A stretch of 64,000 nucleotides of DNA from an uncultured SAR86 cluster bacterium (GCA_902525735.1 CABZIF010000001.1:1-64000); one strand, 5' to 3'; positions 36,770 to 46,306 are shown, counted from the stretch's first letter. Program-made: numbers and translations. Notes: a model not told the origin generated them from the sequence alone.

Positions 36770-36891
36770 GAAAAGGCATATTATTATTGATAGCAATCCT
36801 TTCAATTGGAAGCTTTTTTCTTTACAACTTATACCAAACTCAGTTGGTTAAGATGGAACATTCTTTTGAGCACATCATGCATCGTCACTGA
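36766..36891 (+). CDS. 41-residue single-TM membrane microprotein with His-rich tail
   Basis: This small frame begins at an ATG overlapping the upstream TGA (ATGA), which is how every neighbour here is coupled, and ends exactly one base before the converging mdh gene. The peptide is MRKGILLLIAILSIGSFFLY, an N-in membrane span, followed by a short linker and the tail MEHSFEHIMHRH, with four His in twelve residues. No family is recognised. Support comes from position, the ATGA coupling and a protein-like membrane pattern; conservation has not been tested. It could bind a metal or anchor the upstream enzymes, but both are guesses. Confidence 0.55.
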   Translation: MRKGILLLIAILSIGSFFLYNLYQTQLVKMEHSFEHIMHRH

Positions 36892-37887
36892 CTAAAGCAA
36901 GTCACTTATGTCTTTTTTCTCATCTAAAAGTTCCTGGGTAGTTAGATTGATTTTTTCTTGGGCATATCCGCTGATTGGTAATTTCTGGACTATTGATATT
37001 TCTCCTGATGAGTTTGTCCTTAGAGGAAAACCAAAAATAATACCCTCCGGTATATTGTAACTGCCATCGCTCATCACGGCTGCACTGAACCAGTCATCTT
37101 CAGCAGTTTCTCTTAATGTTGCTTTTACTGTATCTATAGCTGCGTTGGCTGCAGAAGTTGCTGATGATGCGCCTCTTGCGTCAATAATAGCTTTTCCTCG
37201 TTGTTGTACAATTTGTAAAAAATCTTTTTCAATCCAGCTTTTATCATTTATCAGAGTGCTGACAGATTCATTATTAATTTCAGCATTATCGAGATCTGGA
37301 TACATAGTAGGACTATGATTTCCCCATATGGTCATTTTTTTTATATCAGATATCGCAACATTGCATTTATTTGCAACTTGGGCCTTAGCTCTGTTTGAAT
37401 CTAAAGCTGTCATAGCCATCCAAGTTTGTGTCGAGTTATTTCCATGAGTGCACCCAATAAGCGCATTGGTATTAGCTGGATTTCCTACTACTAAAATTTT
37501 TGCATTTTGTTTTGCATTTTCTCCTAAAGCTTTGCCTTGTTCAGTGAAAATTCCTCCATTAATTTTTAACAAATCAGCACGTTCTTCAATTTTTTTACCA
37601 TTTATAGTTATCCCTCTTGGAATACTTCCCACTAATAAAGCCCAATCTATATCACCTGAAGCTTCGTTAATATCCGAAAAACTCTTGATTTCACCTAATG
37701 CATTAAATCCACAATCTTCTAATTCCATTCTAGAGCCTTCTAATTTTGAGACCACTTGAGGTACTTCCACCAAATTTAGATTTACTTTAGTATCTTTTCC
37801 AAACGTTTCTCCGCTTGCTAATCTCGTTAAGAGTGCGTAACCAATTTGACCTGCTGCCCCTGTAACTAAAACATTTATTTCTTTCAT
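36892..37887 (-). CDS. mdh: malate dehydrogenase
   Basis: A 331-residue NAD-dependent MDH of the cytosolic-type (type 2) branch, oxidising malate to oxaloacetate. It has NVLVTGAAGQIGYALLTRLA, the conserved VVGNPANTNAL, MTALDSNRAKAQVA, and the catalytic His in IWGNHSPTMYPDL. The active-site loop reads LLVGSIPRGITINGKKIEER instead of the common GAKPRGPGMER, a small insertion around the mobile loop that still contains the key Arg residues. It is 11 nt downstream of the thiolase-like gene on the same strand. Confidence 0.93.
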   Translation of the reverse strand: MKEINVLVTGAAGQIGYALLTRLASGETFGKDTKVNLNLVEVPQVVSKLEGSRMELEDCGFNALGEIKSFSDINEASGDIDWALLVGSIPRGITINGKKIEERADLLKINGGIFTEQGKALGENAKQNAKILVVGNPANTNALIGCTHGNNSTQTWMAMTALDSNRAKAQVANKCNVAISDIKKMTIWGNHSPTMYPDLDNAEINNESVSTLINDKSWIEKDFLQIVQQRGKAIIDARGASSATSAANAAIDTVKATLRETAEDDWFSAAVMSDGSYNIPEGIIFGFPLRTNSSGEISIVQKLPISGYAQEKINLTTQELLDEKKDISDLL

Positions 37888-37898
37888 TACTTTTTCCC

Positions 37899-39440
37899 TT
37901 AAATTAAGTTGAATATATTTTTTCCTTCTTTTTTTGAAACTGAAACTTTTACTTCCAACATTTCTTCTTCCATCATTTTTTCTAATAAAAAGTTATCTTT
38001 CTCACTGTTAGCAACAAAACGCCAGCCATTTTCTAATGTGCCTATTATTAAAGCAAATTCTGGACCTTTGCGACCATTTATTACGGTGTATGTATCTATT
38101 TTTCCATTTCCTTCGGGATTTTCAGTAAAGTTAGTAATGGCTTTTTGATTTATTTTTTTCTGTTCGACAGAATTTTTTATTTTTTCATAAGGTCTAGAGG
38201 GTTTTGAAGACATTATTACAGCAGCATGCTTTGTAATAAACCATGAGTTGGCAGTTAATAACCCAAAAGATTTTCGATCGTTTCTAAGCCGCCTTACCAT
38301 TTCTGTAGTTGAAAACATAGTATAAGAATTTCCTGGACCACCAAAATATGGCAATCCGCCGGTAACAGTTAAATCTTTTTTCTCCTGAGGAATGTTGAGT
38401 TCTTTTTTGGCTATTTGAACCGCAGAAGGAAAACAAGAGTACAAATCAAAGTATTTTATGTCAGATAAAGAAATCTCCGCTTTATCTAAAGTTTGATTGA
38501 CACACTTATTGATAGCAGGAGAACTATGAAAATTTGGTCTTTCAGTAACATTCCAAATATCATCTAATATTGAACACCCATGAACATATATTCTTTTTGA
38601 GATTGGTATGCTTAATTCATCAGCTTTTTTTTGAGACATCAATATAAAAGCAGAAGACATATTCACTCTTATAATGGAATTTAGATATTTAGTGTATGGA
38701 AAACCTATCATACGATTTTCTGGAGTTACTTCAGATATTTCTCGAGAACTTCGATAGGTTGGAAACCATGATAAAGGGTTATTGGCCGCAACTTTACTAA
38801 ATTCACTGAATAATTCGCTGCTCTCTTTCAGATGAGTTTTTGCTGTTTTGTTTTCTTGTCCTCTTAATGCATTTGCAAACAAAGGATAGACATTTGTAGG
38901 AAGATCCATGCCATGTAATTTTTCATGCTCAGAAAATCCGATAGAATTATTGCCAATCATCTCGGGGTTCCCTCCAGGCTCATCTAACCAATCTAGAGAC
39001 AAACCCGACTTCAATCTCGCTATCATAGTCTGCAAAGCTTCTCCTCCGGATAACAAAGCGCAATCTACTTCTCCAGCTGATATTTTAGTTAAAGCATCAT
39101 CAAGAAGAACTTGAGGGCTATTCCCTCCCATCGGTGCATATACTTCTTCTTTAGCAGAAATGCCTAGCTTATTTCCCAATGTTCTAGGAAAGTTTGAATA
39201 CTGAAAATTTGATTGATTTGAAGCCGTCAAAAAATCGACTGAAAATCTGACAACTCCAACATAATCAATATGATAATTTAAGTCTCTGATGCCGCTATCT
39301 TGAATTGCTAATGAACTCGCTTTGGCCAGAAGTTCTTGAAGATTCAAACCATCTTCTTTTGATTTATCAACATAATCACCAATGCCAACAATTACTGCAG
39401 TATTTTTTTCTACTATTTTATTTTGCTTAGCTTCAGACAA
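37899..39440 (-). CDS. thiolase-like protein type 1 (acetyl-CoA acetyltransferase family)
   Basis: A 513-residue thiolase-fold protein. GGEALQTMIARLKSG, YSCFPSAVQIAKKEL and VTGGLPYFGGPGNSYTMFST are typical of the thiolase-like TLP1 group. Where thiolases carry the nucleophilic Cys, this protein has YAPMGGNSPQVLL without cysteine, so ordinary thiolysis is unlikely. The C-terminal 90 or so residues (YTVINGRKGPEFALIIGTLE) look like the OB-type extra domain of TLP1. The role in lipid or acyl-CoA metabolism is unknown. It is divergent from the MFE-2-like dehydrogenase. Confidence 0.82.
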   Translation of the reverse strand: MSEAKQNKIVEKNTAVIVGIGDYVDKSKEDGLNLQELLAKASSLAIQDSGIRDLNYHIDYVGVVRFSVDFLTASNQSNFQYSNFPRTLGNKLGISAKEEVYAPMGGNSPQVLLDDALTKISAGEVDCALLSGGEALQTMIARLKSGLSLDWLDEPGGNPEMIGNNSIGFSEHEKLHGMDLPTNVYPLFANALRGQENKTAKTHLKESSELFSEFSKVAANNPLSWFPTYRSSREISEVTPENRMIGFPYTKYLNSIIRVNMSSAFILMSQKKADELSIPISKRIYVHGCSILDDIWNVTERPNFHSSPAINKCVNQTLDKAEISLSDIKYFDLYSCFPSAVQIAKKELNIPQEKKDLTVTGGLPYFGGPGNSYTMFSTTEMVRRLRNDRKSFGLLTANSWFITKHAAVIMSSKPSRPYEKIKNSVEQKKINQKAITNFTENPEGNGKIDTYTVINGRKGPEFALIIGTLENGWRFVANSEKDNFLLEKMMEEEMLEVKVSVSKKEGKNIFNLI

Positions 39441-39498
39441 GATGTAATATTAGCGACTTGAAATAATTAAACGCGTATTAAATAACAAGGAGAACTAA

Positions 39499-40407
39499 AT
39501 GACCATTAATTTTGAAGGAAAAGTAGCAATTGTTACTGGAGCAGGAGGCGGTTTAGGCAGATGTCATGCTTTAGATTTAGCCAAAAGAGGAGCCAAAGTA
39601 GTTGTAAATGATTTGGGCGGAAATGTTGATGGTTCTGATGATGGCTCTTTATCTGCAGCAGAAAAAGTGGTCGAAGAAATAACCGCTGCAGGAGGCGAGG
39701 CTATGGCCAACGGTGCAAGTGTTACAGATGTATCTCAAGTAGAAGAAATGGTTAAAGAAACCATGGATAAATGGGGTCGCATAGACATACTAGTCAATAA
39801 CGCAGGAATATTGAGAGATAAAAGCTTTGCAAAAGTATCCGATGAAGATTTTAGGCTTGTTTTAGAAGTTCATTTGATGGGAAGTGTGAATTGCTGCAAA
39901 GCTGTTTGGGAGATTATGAAAGAACAAAATTATGGAAGAATATTAGTTACTTCCTCCTCTAGCGGTTTATACGGAAATTTTGGACAAACTAATTATGGCG
40001 CAGCAAAACTTGGCTGTGTTGGTTTAATCAATACTTTAAAACTTGAAGGGGCAAAATATAATATCAAATGTAATGCTTTGGCTCCTGTAGCGGGGACAAG
40101 AATGACAGAAGATCTAATGCCAGGAGAAGTTTTAGAAAAACTTCAACCAGAATTTGTAACTCCTGCTGTAACTTATATGGTTTCTGAAGATGCTCCGAAT
40201 GGTGCAATAATAGCTGCAGGCGCAGGAGTCTTCACCAGAGTAATGATTCACGAAACAATGGGCGTTAATCTTGGAACAGGCGAAGATATGACTGCAGAAA
40301 ATATTGCTGATAATTGGGAACAAATATCAGATATGACTAATGCAAAACTTCCTTATCAAGGCGGCGATCAAACTGTCAAAATATTTGAGTTGATTGGAAA
40401 GAGCTAA
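39499..40407 (+). CDS. SDR dehydrogenase, MFE-2-like (R)-3-hydroxyacyl-CoA dehydrogenase type
   Basis: A 302-residue short-chain dehydrogenase. The NAD motif is VTGAGGGLGRCHALDLAKRG, and it has KVVVNDLGGNVDGS followed by a Ser-rich stretch as in the dehydrogenase domain of peroxisomal multifunctional enzyme 2. The catalytic set is NNAG, TSSSSGLYGNFGQ and NYGAAK. The C-terminal extension beyond a normal SDR (from about 210) also fits MFE-2. No hydratase domain is fused. It has a strong AAGGAG ribosome-binding site. It probably acts in beta-oxidation of branched or bulky acyl-CoAs. Confidence 0.87.
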   Translation: MTINFEGKVAIVTGAGGGLGRCHALDLAKRGAKVVVNDLGGNVDGSDDGSLSAAEKVVEEITAAGGEAMANGASVTDVSQVEEMVKETMDKWGRIDILVNNAGILRDKSFAKVSDEDFRLVLEVHLMGSVNCCKAVWEIMKEQNYGRILVTSSSSGLYGNFGQTNYGAAKLGCVGLINTLKLEGAKYNIKCNALAPVAGTRMTEDLMPGEVLEKLQPEFVTPAVTYMVSEDAPNGAIIAAGAGVFTRVMIHETMGVNLGTGEDMTAENIADNWEQISDMTNAKLPYQGGDQTVKIFELIGKS

Positions 40408-41330
40408 GGTTTTCCGGTTCCAGGGATATCTACTTCTATAGAGTGAATTTCTCCTTCAGGGCTTAGTTGGGCTTCTTCAGGATCAGAGCTGTTTGAAAGA
40501 ATCACGTACAAGGTTTTCCTTTCTTTCCCTCCCAATATACAAGCAAAAGCGCCTTTAGGAGTTTTAATAGTATCTGTGATTCTGCCACCTTTTTCTATTC
40601 TTACTACAGCATTAGATGTAGGAGAAGCTATCCAGATACCATCTTTTTCATCTAAACAAATTCCATCTGGCACATGAAGATTTCTTGAATATTTTGAAAA
40701 ATCAACTTTAGATAAATCAAAACCCAAAGCACTCAAAAACCTAATTATTAAAAGTGAAAATAAAGGTGAGGTCCTTGCCCACAATTTTCTATTTGTAAGT
40801 TCTCCATTCTCATCAATATCAAAAGAAGTTAATTTTGCTCCTAGGGTTTCAGCCACGATTAACTTTTTTCCATCTTCTGTTATTACAGTTCCGTTTGGAA
40901 AAAGAATCTTATCTGGACCTTTTAAAGCAGAACCATCAGATTTCACAATCATCAAATGAGTAGAATTTAGATTCTCACCAGCATCTTCCATTCCAAAATT
41001 ACCAACATACGCAGTGCCGTCTTTACTAACAACCATATCATTACACTTGTGAGTTACGTATTCTGATAAATCTGCGTGAACTGAGATTTGACCATTTGAA
41101 TATCTTAAAATTTTTCTATCCAACATAGAGACTATCAAAAGATCTCCGTTTGGCAACCAACCTAGACCAGATGGCTGATTAGGAACTTCACACACCGTTT
41201 CTAATAGATTGTTTTCATCCAATGTCATAACTTTGTGAGAGTAAAAATCTGAAAACCATAATTTACCATCATGCCATCTTGGACCTTCTCCAAAATAAAG
41301 CCCGCCAGTCAATTTTTTTAATTCATTCAT
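40404..41330 (-). CDS. SMP-30/gluconolactonase/LRE family protein
   Basis: A 308-residue six-bladed beta-propeller hydrolase. The start LTGGLYFGEGPRWHDGKLWF contains the conserved metal-binding Glu, and QPSGLGWLPNGDLLIVSM, CNDMVVSKDGTAYVGNFG and HVPDGICLDEKDGIWIAS carry the usual Asn/Asp ligands. Family members open lactones or related esters, but the substrate is unknown. The stop region overlaps the convergent SDR by 4 nt. No signal peptide is evident. Confidence 0.88.
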   Translation of the reverse strand: MNELKKLTGGLYFGEGPRWHDGKLWFSDFYSHKVMTLDENNLLETVCEVPNQPSGLGWLPNGDLLIVSMLDRKILRYSNGQISVHADLSEYVTHKCNDMVVSKDGTAYVGNFGMEDAGENLNSTHLMIVKSDGSALKGPDKILFPNGTVITEDGKKLIVAETLGAKLTSFDIDENGELTNRKLWARTSPLFSLLIIRFLSALGFDLSKVDFSKYSRNLHVPDGICLDEKDGIWIASPTSNAVVRIEKGGRITDTIKTPKGAFACILGGKERKTLYVILSNSSDPEEAQLSPEGEIHSIEVDIPGTGKP

Positions 41331-41358
41331 AATTTATTAAATACTGTTTAATGATAAG

Positions 41359-42114
41359 TTATTTTTTATTAAGAATCTTGATTAGTTTTTGCGGATAATC
41401 TGTGATGATGCCGTCAGCTTGCCATTTGGTAAGTTTTTTCATAAACCTGCTGTCATTAACTGTCCAAGTTAGGACAAAGTTTTCTTCTTTTTTTAATTTT
41501 TTTACAAGCTTAATGGATTCACTCGAATCTATATGGAGACTAATTCCATCCGAATTAGTACTTTCCATTAATTTTTTAATTTTTTCTGTCTCGTAATTAT
41601 AGAAGGCGGGTATTGTGTTTAAGGTTGCTTTAAAATTTGGAAAATCTTTTTTAATTTTTTTTATATTTGCTGGAATATAAGACAGAAAATGGCAGTCTTT
41701 TATTTTTAATTTAGATTTTTTTACGATCGATATTAATTCATCTATTTCTTTTAGAGCTCCTTTGATCTCAATAAAAACTTTTTTCCCTTTAGGAATAGTT
41801 GATAAAACCTTTGATAAAAGAGGCATTCTTTCATTTTTATATTCTTTAGATTTCCAAGAACCAACGTCTACTTCAGTTAACTCTGATAAGAGCATAGAAG
41901 ATATGCTCTTCTGGTTTGAAGATATTCTATTTAAATTATTATCGTGAGAGCATACGAGAAAACCGTCTTTGGTCTTTCTGATATCAATTTCAATAGCATC
42001 ACTATTTAATTTCCAAGCCAAACTATAAGCAGCTAAAGTATTTTCAGGCGCCTTGTAAGAGGCGCCTCTATGAGCTATGACTAACGGGCTTTTAGTCCCA
42101 ACTGAGTGCGCCAC
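41359..42114 (-). CDS. glycerophosphodiester phosphodiesterase
   Basis: A 251-residue TIM-barrel GDPD, UgpQ-like, hydrolysing deacylated phospholipids to glycerol-3-phosphate and an alcohol. The catalytic pattern is intact: [18 protein letters not shown] (His, Glu), [19 protein letters not shown] (Glu, Asp, His), KVFIEIKG, and the C-terminal [11 protein letters not shown]. There is no signal peptide, so it is cytosolic. The likely start is GTG at 42114, overlapping the end of nrdB by 23 nt; no ATG precedes the conserved IAHRG. Confidence 0.87.
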   Translation of the reverse strand: MAHSVGTKSPLVIAHRGASYKAPENTLAAYSLAWKLNSDAIEIDIRKTKDGFLVCSHDNNLNRISSNQKSISSMLLSELTEVDVGSWKSKEYKNERMPLLSKVLSTIPKGKKVFIEIKGALKEIDELISIVKKSKLKIKDCHFLSYIPANIKKIKKDFPNFKATLNTIPAFYNYETEKIKKLMESTNSDGISLHIDSSESIKLVKKLKKEENFVLTWTVNDSRFMKKLTKWQADGIITDYPQKLIKILNKK

Positions 42115-43336
42115 CAGTTTGATACTCGATGACTCTTGTCTCGAAAAAGTTTTTCTCTTTCCTTAAATCCATTATTTCGGACATCCAAGGGAAAGGATTT
42201 GTTGCGTTAGGGAACTCTTCGGTTAAGCCAATTTGAGTTAATCTTCTGTTAGCAATAAACCTTAGGTACTCAGCCATCATATCTGAATTCATTCCAAGAA
42301 TTCCAGTAGGCATAGTGTCTTTGGCATATTCTATTTCTAATGCAGTACCTTGAAGAATCATTTCGGCTGCTTCTTCTTGCATGGCCTCATCCCATAGTTG
42401 AGGGTTTTCAAGTTTAATTTGATTAATCATATCAATACCAAAATTAACATGCATTGATTCATCTCTTAAAATATATTGAAACTGTTCGGCTGTTCCAGTC
42501 ATTTTATTTCTATTTCCCATGGACAGTATTTGAGTAAATCCACAGTAGAAGAAAATTCCTTCCAAGACACAATAAAACGCAATTAAATTTCTTAGCAGAG
42601 TTTTATCGTCTTCTAAGGTGCCTGTTTTAAAATTTTCATCTGCCATTGAGTTTGTAAACGGCAAAGCCCAAGCTGCTTTTCGTGCCACCGAAGGAACTTC
42701 TTTATACATATTAAAGATTTCTCCTTCGTCCATTCCTAACGACTCGATCACATATTGATAAGCGTGAGTATGAATAGCTTCTTCTAAGGCTTGTCTAAGA
42801 AGATACTGTCTACATTCAGGGTTCGTTATTTGCTTGTAAACACTCAAAACAATATTGTTTGCAACTAAAGAATCAGCAGTAGAAAAGAAACCTAGGTTTC
42901 TCATGACTATTCTTCTTTCGTCTTGAGTCAAACCATCATTACTTTTCCATAAAGCCACGTCTGCAGTCATATTAATCTCTTGGGGCATCCAATGGTTTGC
43001 ACTTCCATCTAAATATTTTTGCCATGCCCAGTCATATTTGAAAGGCACAAGTTGGTTGACGTCAGCTCGACAGTTAATCATCATTTTTTCGCTTACATCG
43101 ACTCTACCCGATGCGCCTTCTAAATCTGCAAGTCCAGCTTCAGTGTCTAGATTTTCAAGACCATGTAGAGCTTTTTCTTCTCTGTTTGAACTGTTTTGTT
43201 CGGAAGATAAAACGGGCTCTACTTCTTCTTTTAAGGATTCAGTTTTTTCAATTACAGACTTTTCTATAACTTTGTTCTGATCTGGCTCTTCTTTTTTTAT
43301 TTCTTCGTTTTTATCGAAATCATCCCAAGATAACAT
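42092..43336 (-). CDS. nrdB: ribonucleoside-diphosphate reductase class Ia, beta subunit
   Basis: A 414-residue R2 subunit carrying the diiron-tyrosyl radical cofactor. Metal ligands are seen in [22 protein letters not shown] (ExxH, with the radical Tyr four residues after the His), the CVLEGIFFY helix and [10 protein letters not shown]. The first 90 or so residues are a Glu/Lys-rich extension lacking in E. coli NrdB. The C-terminal GALSWD would contact NrdA. It lies 17 nt downstream of nrdA. Confidence 0.96.
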   Translation of the reverse strand: MLSWDDFDKNEEIKKEEPDQNKVIEKSVIEKTESLKEEVEPVLSSEQNSSNREEKALHGLENLDTEAGLADLEGASGRVDVSEKMMINCRADVNQLVPFKYDWAWQKYLDGSANHWMPQEINMTADVALWKSNDGLTQDERRIVMRNLGFFSTADSLVANNIVLSVYKQITNPECRQYLLRQALEEAIHTHAYQYVIESLGMDEGEIFNMYKEVPSVARKAAWALPFTNSMADENFKTGTLEDDKTLLRNLIAFYCVLEGIFFYCGFTQILSMGNRNKMTGTAEQFQYILRDESMHVNFGIDMINQIKLENPQLWDEAMQEEAAEMILQGTALEIEYAKDTMPTGILGMNSDMMAEYLRFIANRRLTQIGLTEEFPNATNPFPWMSEIMDLRKEKNFFETRVIEYQTGGALSWD

Positions 43337-43353
43337 AATTGTCCTCCTTTATT

Positions 43354-46173
43354 TTATTGGCATGCATCGCAATCAGGATCTAGTATGGAGCAAGCTGACG
43401 GAGCTTCTGGAGCTTCTGGGACTTGCGCTGCTGATTTGACTGCGTTAAGTTCTAAATTAGTAATTGTTGATTTTTCTGAAGTTGTAGCACTTCTTGATCT
43501 TAAATAATAAGTAGTTTTTAAACCTTTTAACCAAGCCATTCTGTACATGACATCTAATTTCTTACCATTAGGATCTGAAATATAGAGATTTAGTGACTGG
43601 CTTTGATCAATCCATTTTTGTCTTCTACTTGCAGATTCGATAAGCCATCTTGGCTCAACTTCAAAAGAGGTTGCGAAAAGTTTTTTTATATCCTCAGGTA
43701 CTCTATTTATTCCTTCTAAACTTCCATTGAGGTTTTTCAGATCATAAACCATGACTTCATCCCACATATCTATTTCCTTTAATGCATCAACTAAGTGCAT
43801 GTTGATTACAGTAAATTCTCCTGATAAGTTAGATTTAACAAATAGATTAGAATAAGTTGGTTCGATTGATTGAGTTAGCCCCGTTATATTTGCGATTGTT
43901 GCAGTAGGAGCAATTGCCATAACATTGGAGTTTCTCATTCCCTGAGCCTTTATTTTTTTCTTAAGGGCATCCCAATCCATCTTAGTAGACTTATCTACCT
44001 CAATGTATCCTTCACCTCTTTGTTCTTCTACAATGCTTATGGAGTCTAAAGGCATCACTCCTTGACTCCACAAAGAGCCCTCGTAAGAGGAATAAGTTCC
44101 CCTCTCTTTAGCTAAATCAGAAGATGACTTAATCGCGTAATAACTAATCATTTCCATTGAGTTGTCAGCAAATTCAACTGCTTCATCAGAAGCATATGGA
44201 GTTTTTCTTATATAAAGAGCATCTTGGAAGCCCATTAAACCCAGACCAATAGGTCTATGTTTAGCATTAGAATTTTTTGCTTGAGGAACCGCATAATAAT
44301 TAATATCGATGACGTTATCTAACATTCTTATAGCTGTTGCTACTGTTTTCTCAATTTTGCCTTCATCTAACTCGCCTTTTTCGTTGAGGTGATTTGGGAG
44401 GTTTACAGATCCTAAGTTGCAAACAGCTATTTCATCTTCAGAAGTATTAAGCGTAATCTCTGTGCATAGATTTGAAGAATGAATTACTCCTGCATGTTGT
44501 TGAGGAGATCTCAGATTACAGGCATCTTTAAATGTTATCCATGGGTGGCCCGTTTCGAAGAGCATCGAAATGATTTTTCTCCATAGCTCTTCTGCTTCTA
44601 CTTCTTTAAAAACTTTTATCTTGCCATCTTGTGCTGCCTTTTCATATTCTTCGTATCTTGTTTTGAAAGCAGACCCTGTTAAGTCATGTAGATCAGGTGT
44701 TTCATTGGGAGTAAAAAGAGTCCAGTTTTTTCCTTCAAAAACTCTTTCCATAAACAAATCAGGTACCCAATTGGCGGTGTTCATATCATGAGTTCTTCTT
44801 CGATCATCTCCTGTATTTTTTCTTAGTTCTACAAACTCTTCGATATCAAGATGCCAGGTTTCCAGATAAGAACAAACGGCTCCTTTTCTTTTGCCTCCTT
44901 GATTGACTGCAACGGCTGTATCATTGACAACTTTTAAGAAGGGAACTACCCCTTGCGATTTTCCATTTGTTCCTTTTATGTGTGCGCCCATTCCTCTTAC
45001 AGGAGTCCAGTCATTTCCGAGACCACCAGCCCATTTAGATAGCATAGCGTTATCCTGAAGAGCGCCATATATCCCATGGAGATCGTCTGGAACAGTTGTT
45101 AAATAACAAGAGGATAACTGCGAATGAGGCGTTCCAGCATTAAAAAGTGTTGGAGTCGAGCTCATATAGTCAAAAGATGATAGAAGATTATAAAATTCGA
45201 CAGCTCTCTCTTCTCTATTATCTTCTGCAATAGCAAGACCCATCGCAACCCTCATAAAAAAAACCTGAGGCAACTCAAATCTTACTTCATCGCTATGGAT
45301 AAAATACCTATCATAAAGCGTTTGAAGTCCTAAATATGAAAACAAAAGATCCCTTTCCGGCTTTATTTGACTTCCAAGGAATTCTAGGTCCATTTTTTGA
45401 AGCTCTGGGTCTATAAGCTCTAAAGAAATTGCCTTATCTATAAAAGCTTTTAACGACGTACCATATAAACTTTTCATTTCAGCAAAGGTTGCATTATCTT
45501 TTACTTTTAAAAAACTCAAGGCTTCAGTTCTGAGGCTATCAAGCAGGATTCTTGCAGTTGCGTAAGTATAATTTGGTTCAATTTCAACGAGAGACCTTGA
45601 AGAAAGAATTAAAGCCTCCTTAATCTCTTCTTCTGGCGCTCCCTCATAAAGATTTTTTCTTGCTTCACCTAATATTTTGGAAGGTTCTGTGCCTTTTAAG
45701 CCCTCGCAAGCTTCGTTTGCAATAAGCTCTGTTCTTTCGGAAGGCTCTACTTTATTTTCTGCAAGAAGCGGAGACTCTTCCTCTCTAACTTTTGTTCGTT
45801 CTGCTCTGTAAAGAACATAAGCACGAGCCACTTTTAACTCCTCAGTACGCATTAAGGCAAGTTCAACTTGATCTTGGATTTCTTCTATATGGATGGTTCC
45901 ACCTGAGGGCATACGATTTGAAAAAGTTTCGAAGACGCTTTTTGACAGTTCTTTTACTTTTTGTTGAACGCTAGAAGAAGCTGCTGCTGCACTAGTATGA
46001 ACCGCTAAAAAAGCTTTTGTAATTGCAACATCAATTTTAGATGAATCAAAGTTTACAACTGATCCGTTTCTTTTTATAACTCTTAATTTGCCTGGTTCTA
46101 TAACCTCTTTTTTCTGCGGTTGGGAACCCAAGTTCTCCATTGTTTTGGGCTGATTTCCTTCAGTTAAGTCCAT
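43354..46173 (-). CDS. nrdA: ribonucleoside-diphosphate reductase class Ia, alpha subunit
   Basis: A 939-residue R1 subunit that makes dNDPs from NDPs. An N-terminal ATP-cone (about residues 29-135, LRVIKRNGSVVNFDSSKI) gives dATP control. The catalytic barrel contains SSCYLTTVPDD, NLCTEITLN, VCNLGSVNLP and MAIAPTATIANITG. The C-terminal redox pair is in CSILDPDCDACQ. It is upstream of nrdB, and tandem NrdR boxes lie 38-84 nt before its start. Together with nrdB it is the complete aerobic RNR. Confidence 0.97.
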   Translation of the reverse strand: MDLTEGNQPKTMENLGSQPQKKEVIEPGKLRVIKRNGSVVNFDSSKIDVAITKAFLAVHTSAAAASSSVQQKVKELSKSVFETFSNRMPSGGTIHIEEIQDQVELALMRTEELKVARAYVLYRAERTKVREEESPLLAENKVEPSERTELIANEACEGLKGTEPSKILGEARKNLYEGAPEEEIKEALILSSRSLVEIEPNYTYATARILLDSLRTEALSFLKVKDNATFAEMKSLYGTSLKAFIDKAISLELIDPELQKMDLEFLGSQIKPERDLLFSYLGLQTLYDRYFIHSDEVRFELPQVFFMRVAMGLAIAEDNREERAVEFYNLLSSFDYMSSTPTLFNAGTPHSQLSSCYLTTVPDDLHGIYGALQDNAMLSKWAGGLGNDWTPVRGMGAHIKGTNGKSQGVVPFLKVVNDTAVAVNQGGKRKGAVCSYLETWHLDIEEFVELRKNTGDDRRRTHDMNTANWVPDLFMERVFEGKNWTLFTPNETPDLHDLTGSAFKTRYEEYEKAAQDGKIKVFKEVEAEELWRKIISMLFETGHPWITFKDACNLRSPQQHAGVIHSSNLCTEITLNTSEDEIAVCNLGSVNLPNHLNEKGELDEGKIEKTVATAIRMLDNVIDINYYAVPQAKNSNAKHRPIGLGLMGFQDALYIRKTPYASDEAVEFADNSMEMISYYAIKSSSDLAKERGTYSSYEGSLWSQGVMPLDSISIVEEQRGEGYIEVDKSTKMDWDALKKKIKAQGMRNSNVMAIAPTATIANITGLTQSIEPTYSNLFVKSNLSGEFTVINMHLVDALKEIDMWDEVMVYDLKNLNGSLEGINRVPEDIKKLFATSFEVEPRWLIESASRRQKWIDQSQSLNLYISDPNGKKLDVMYRMAWLKGLKTTYYLRSRSATTSEKSTITNLELNAVKSAAQVPEAPEAPSACSILDPDCDACQ

Positions 46174-46210
46174 AATTCTTAATTATTTATACGTTTTTTC
46201 TTTTTTGTAG

Positions 46211-46226
46211 ACCCTACATATAGTGC
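46211..46226 (-). promoter_or_regulatory. NrdR box, proximal to nrdA
   Basis: Plus-strand ACCCTACATATAGTGC agrees at 13 of 16 positions with the published-type NrdR consensus acaCwATATATwGTgt, recalled from memory. It lies 38 nt upstream of the nrdA start. Confidence 0.75.
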
Positions 46227-46241
46227 CACAATCTGAGATAT

Positions 46242-46257
46242 ATACAAGATAAAGTGT
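46242..46257 (-). promoter_or_regulatory. NrdR box, distal to nrdA
   Basis: ATACAAGATAAAGTGT agrees at 13 of 16 positions with the same consensus. It begins exactly 31 bp after the first box, which puts both on the same face of the helix, the usual arrangement for NrdR tetramer binding. Confidence 0.75.
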
Positions 46258-46306
46258 TTTTAATAAAAAATCAATAGAACAATTTATGAAAATTCAGTGG
46301 ATTAAG

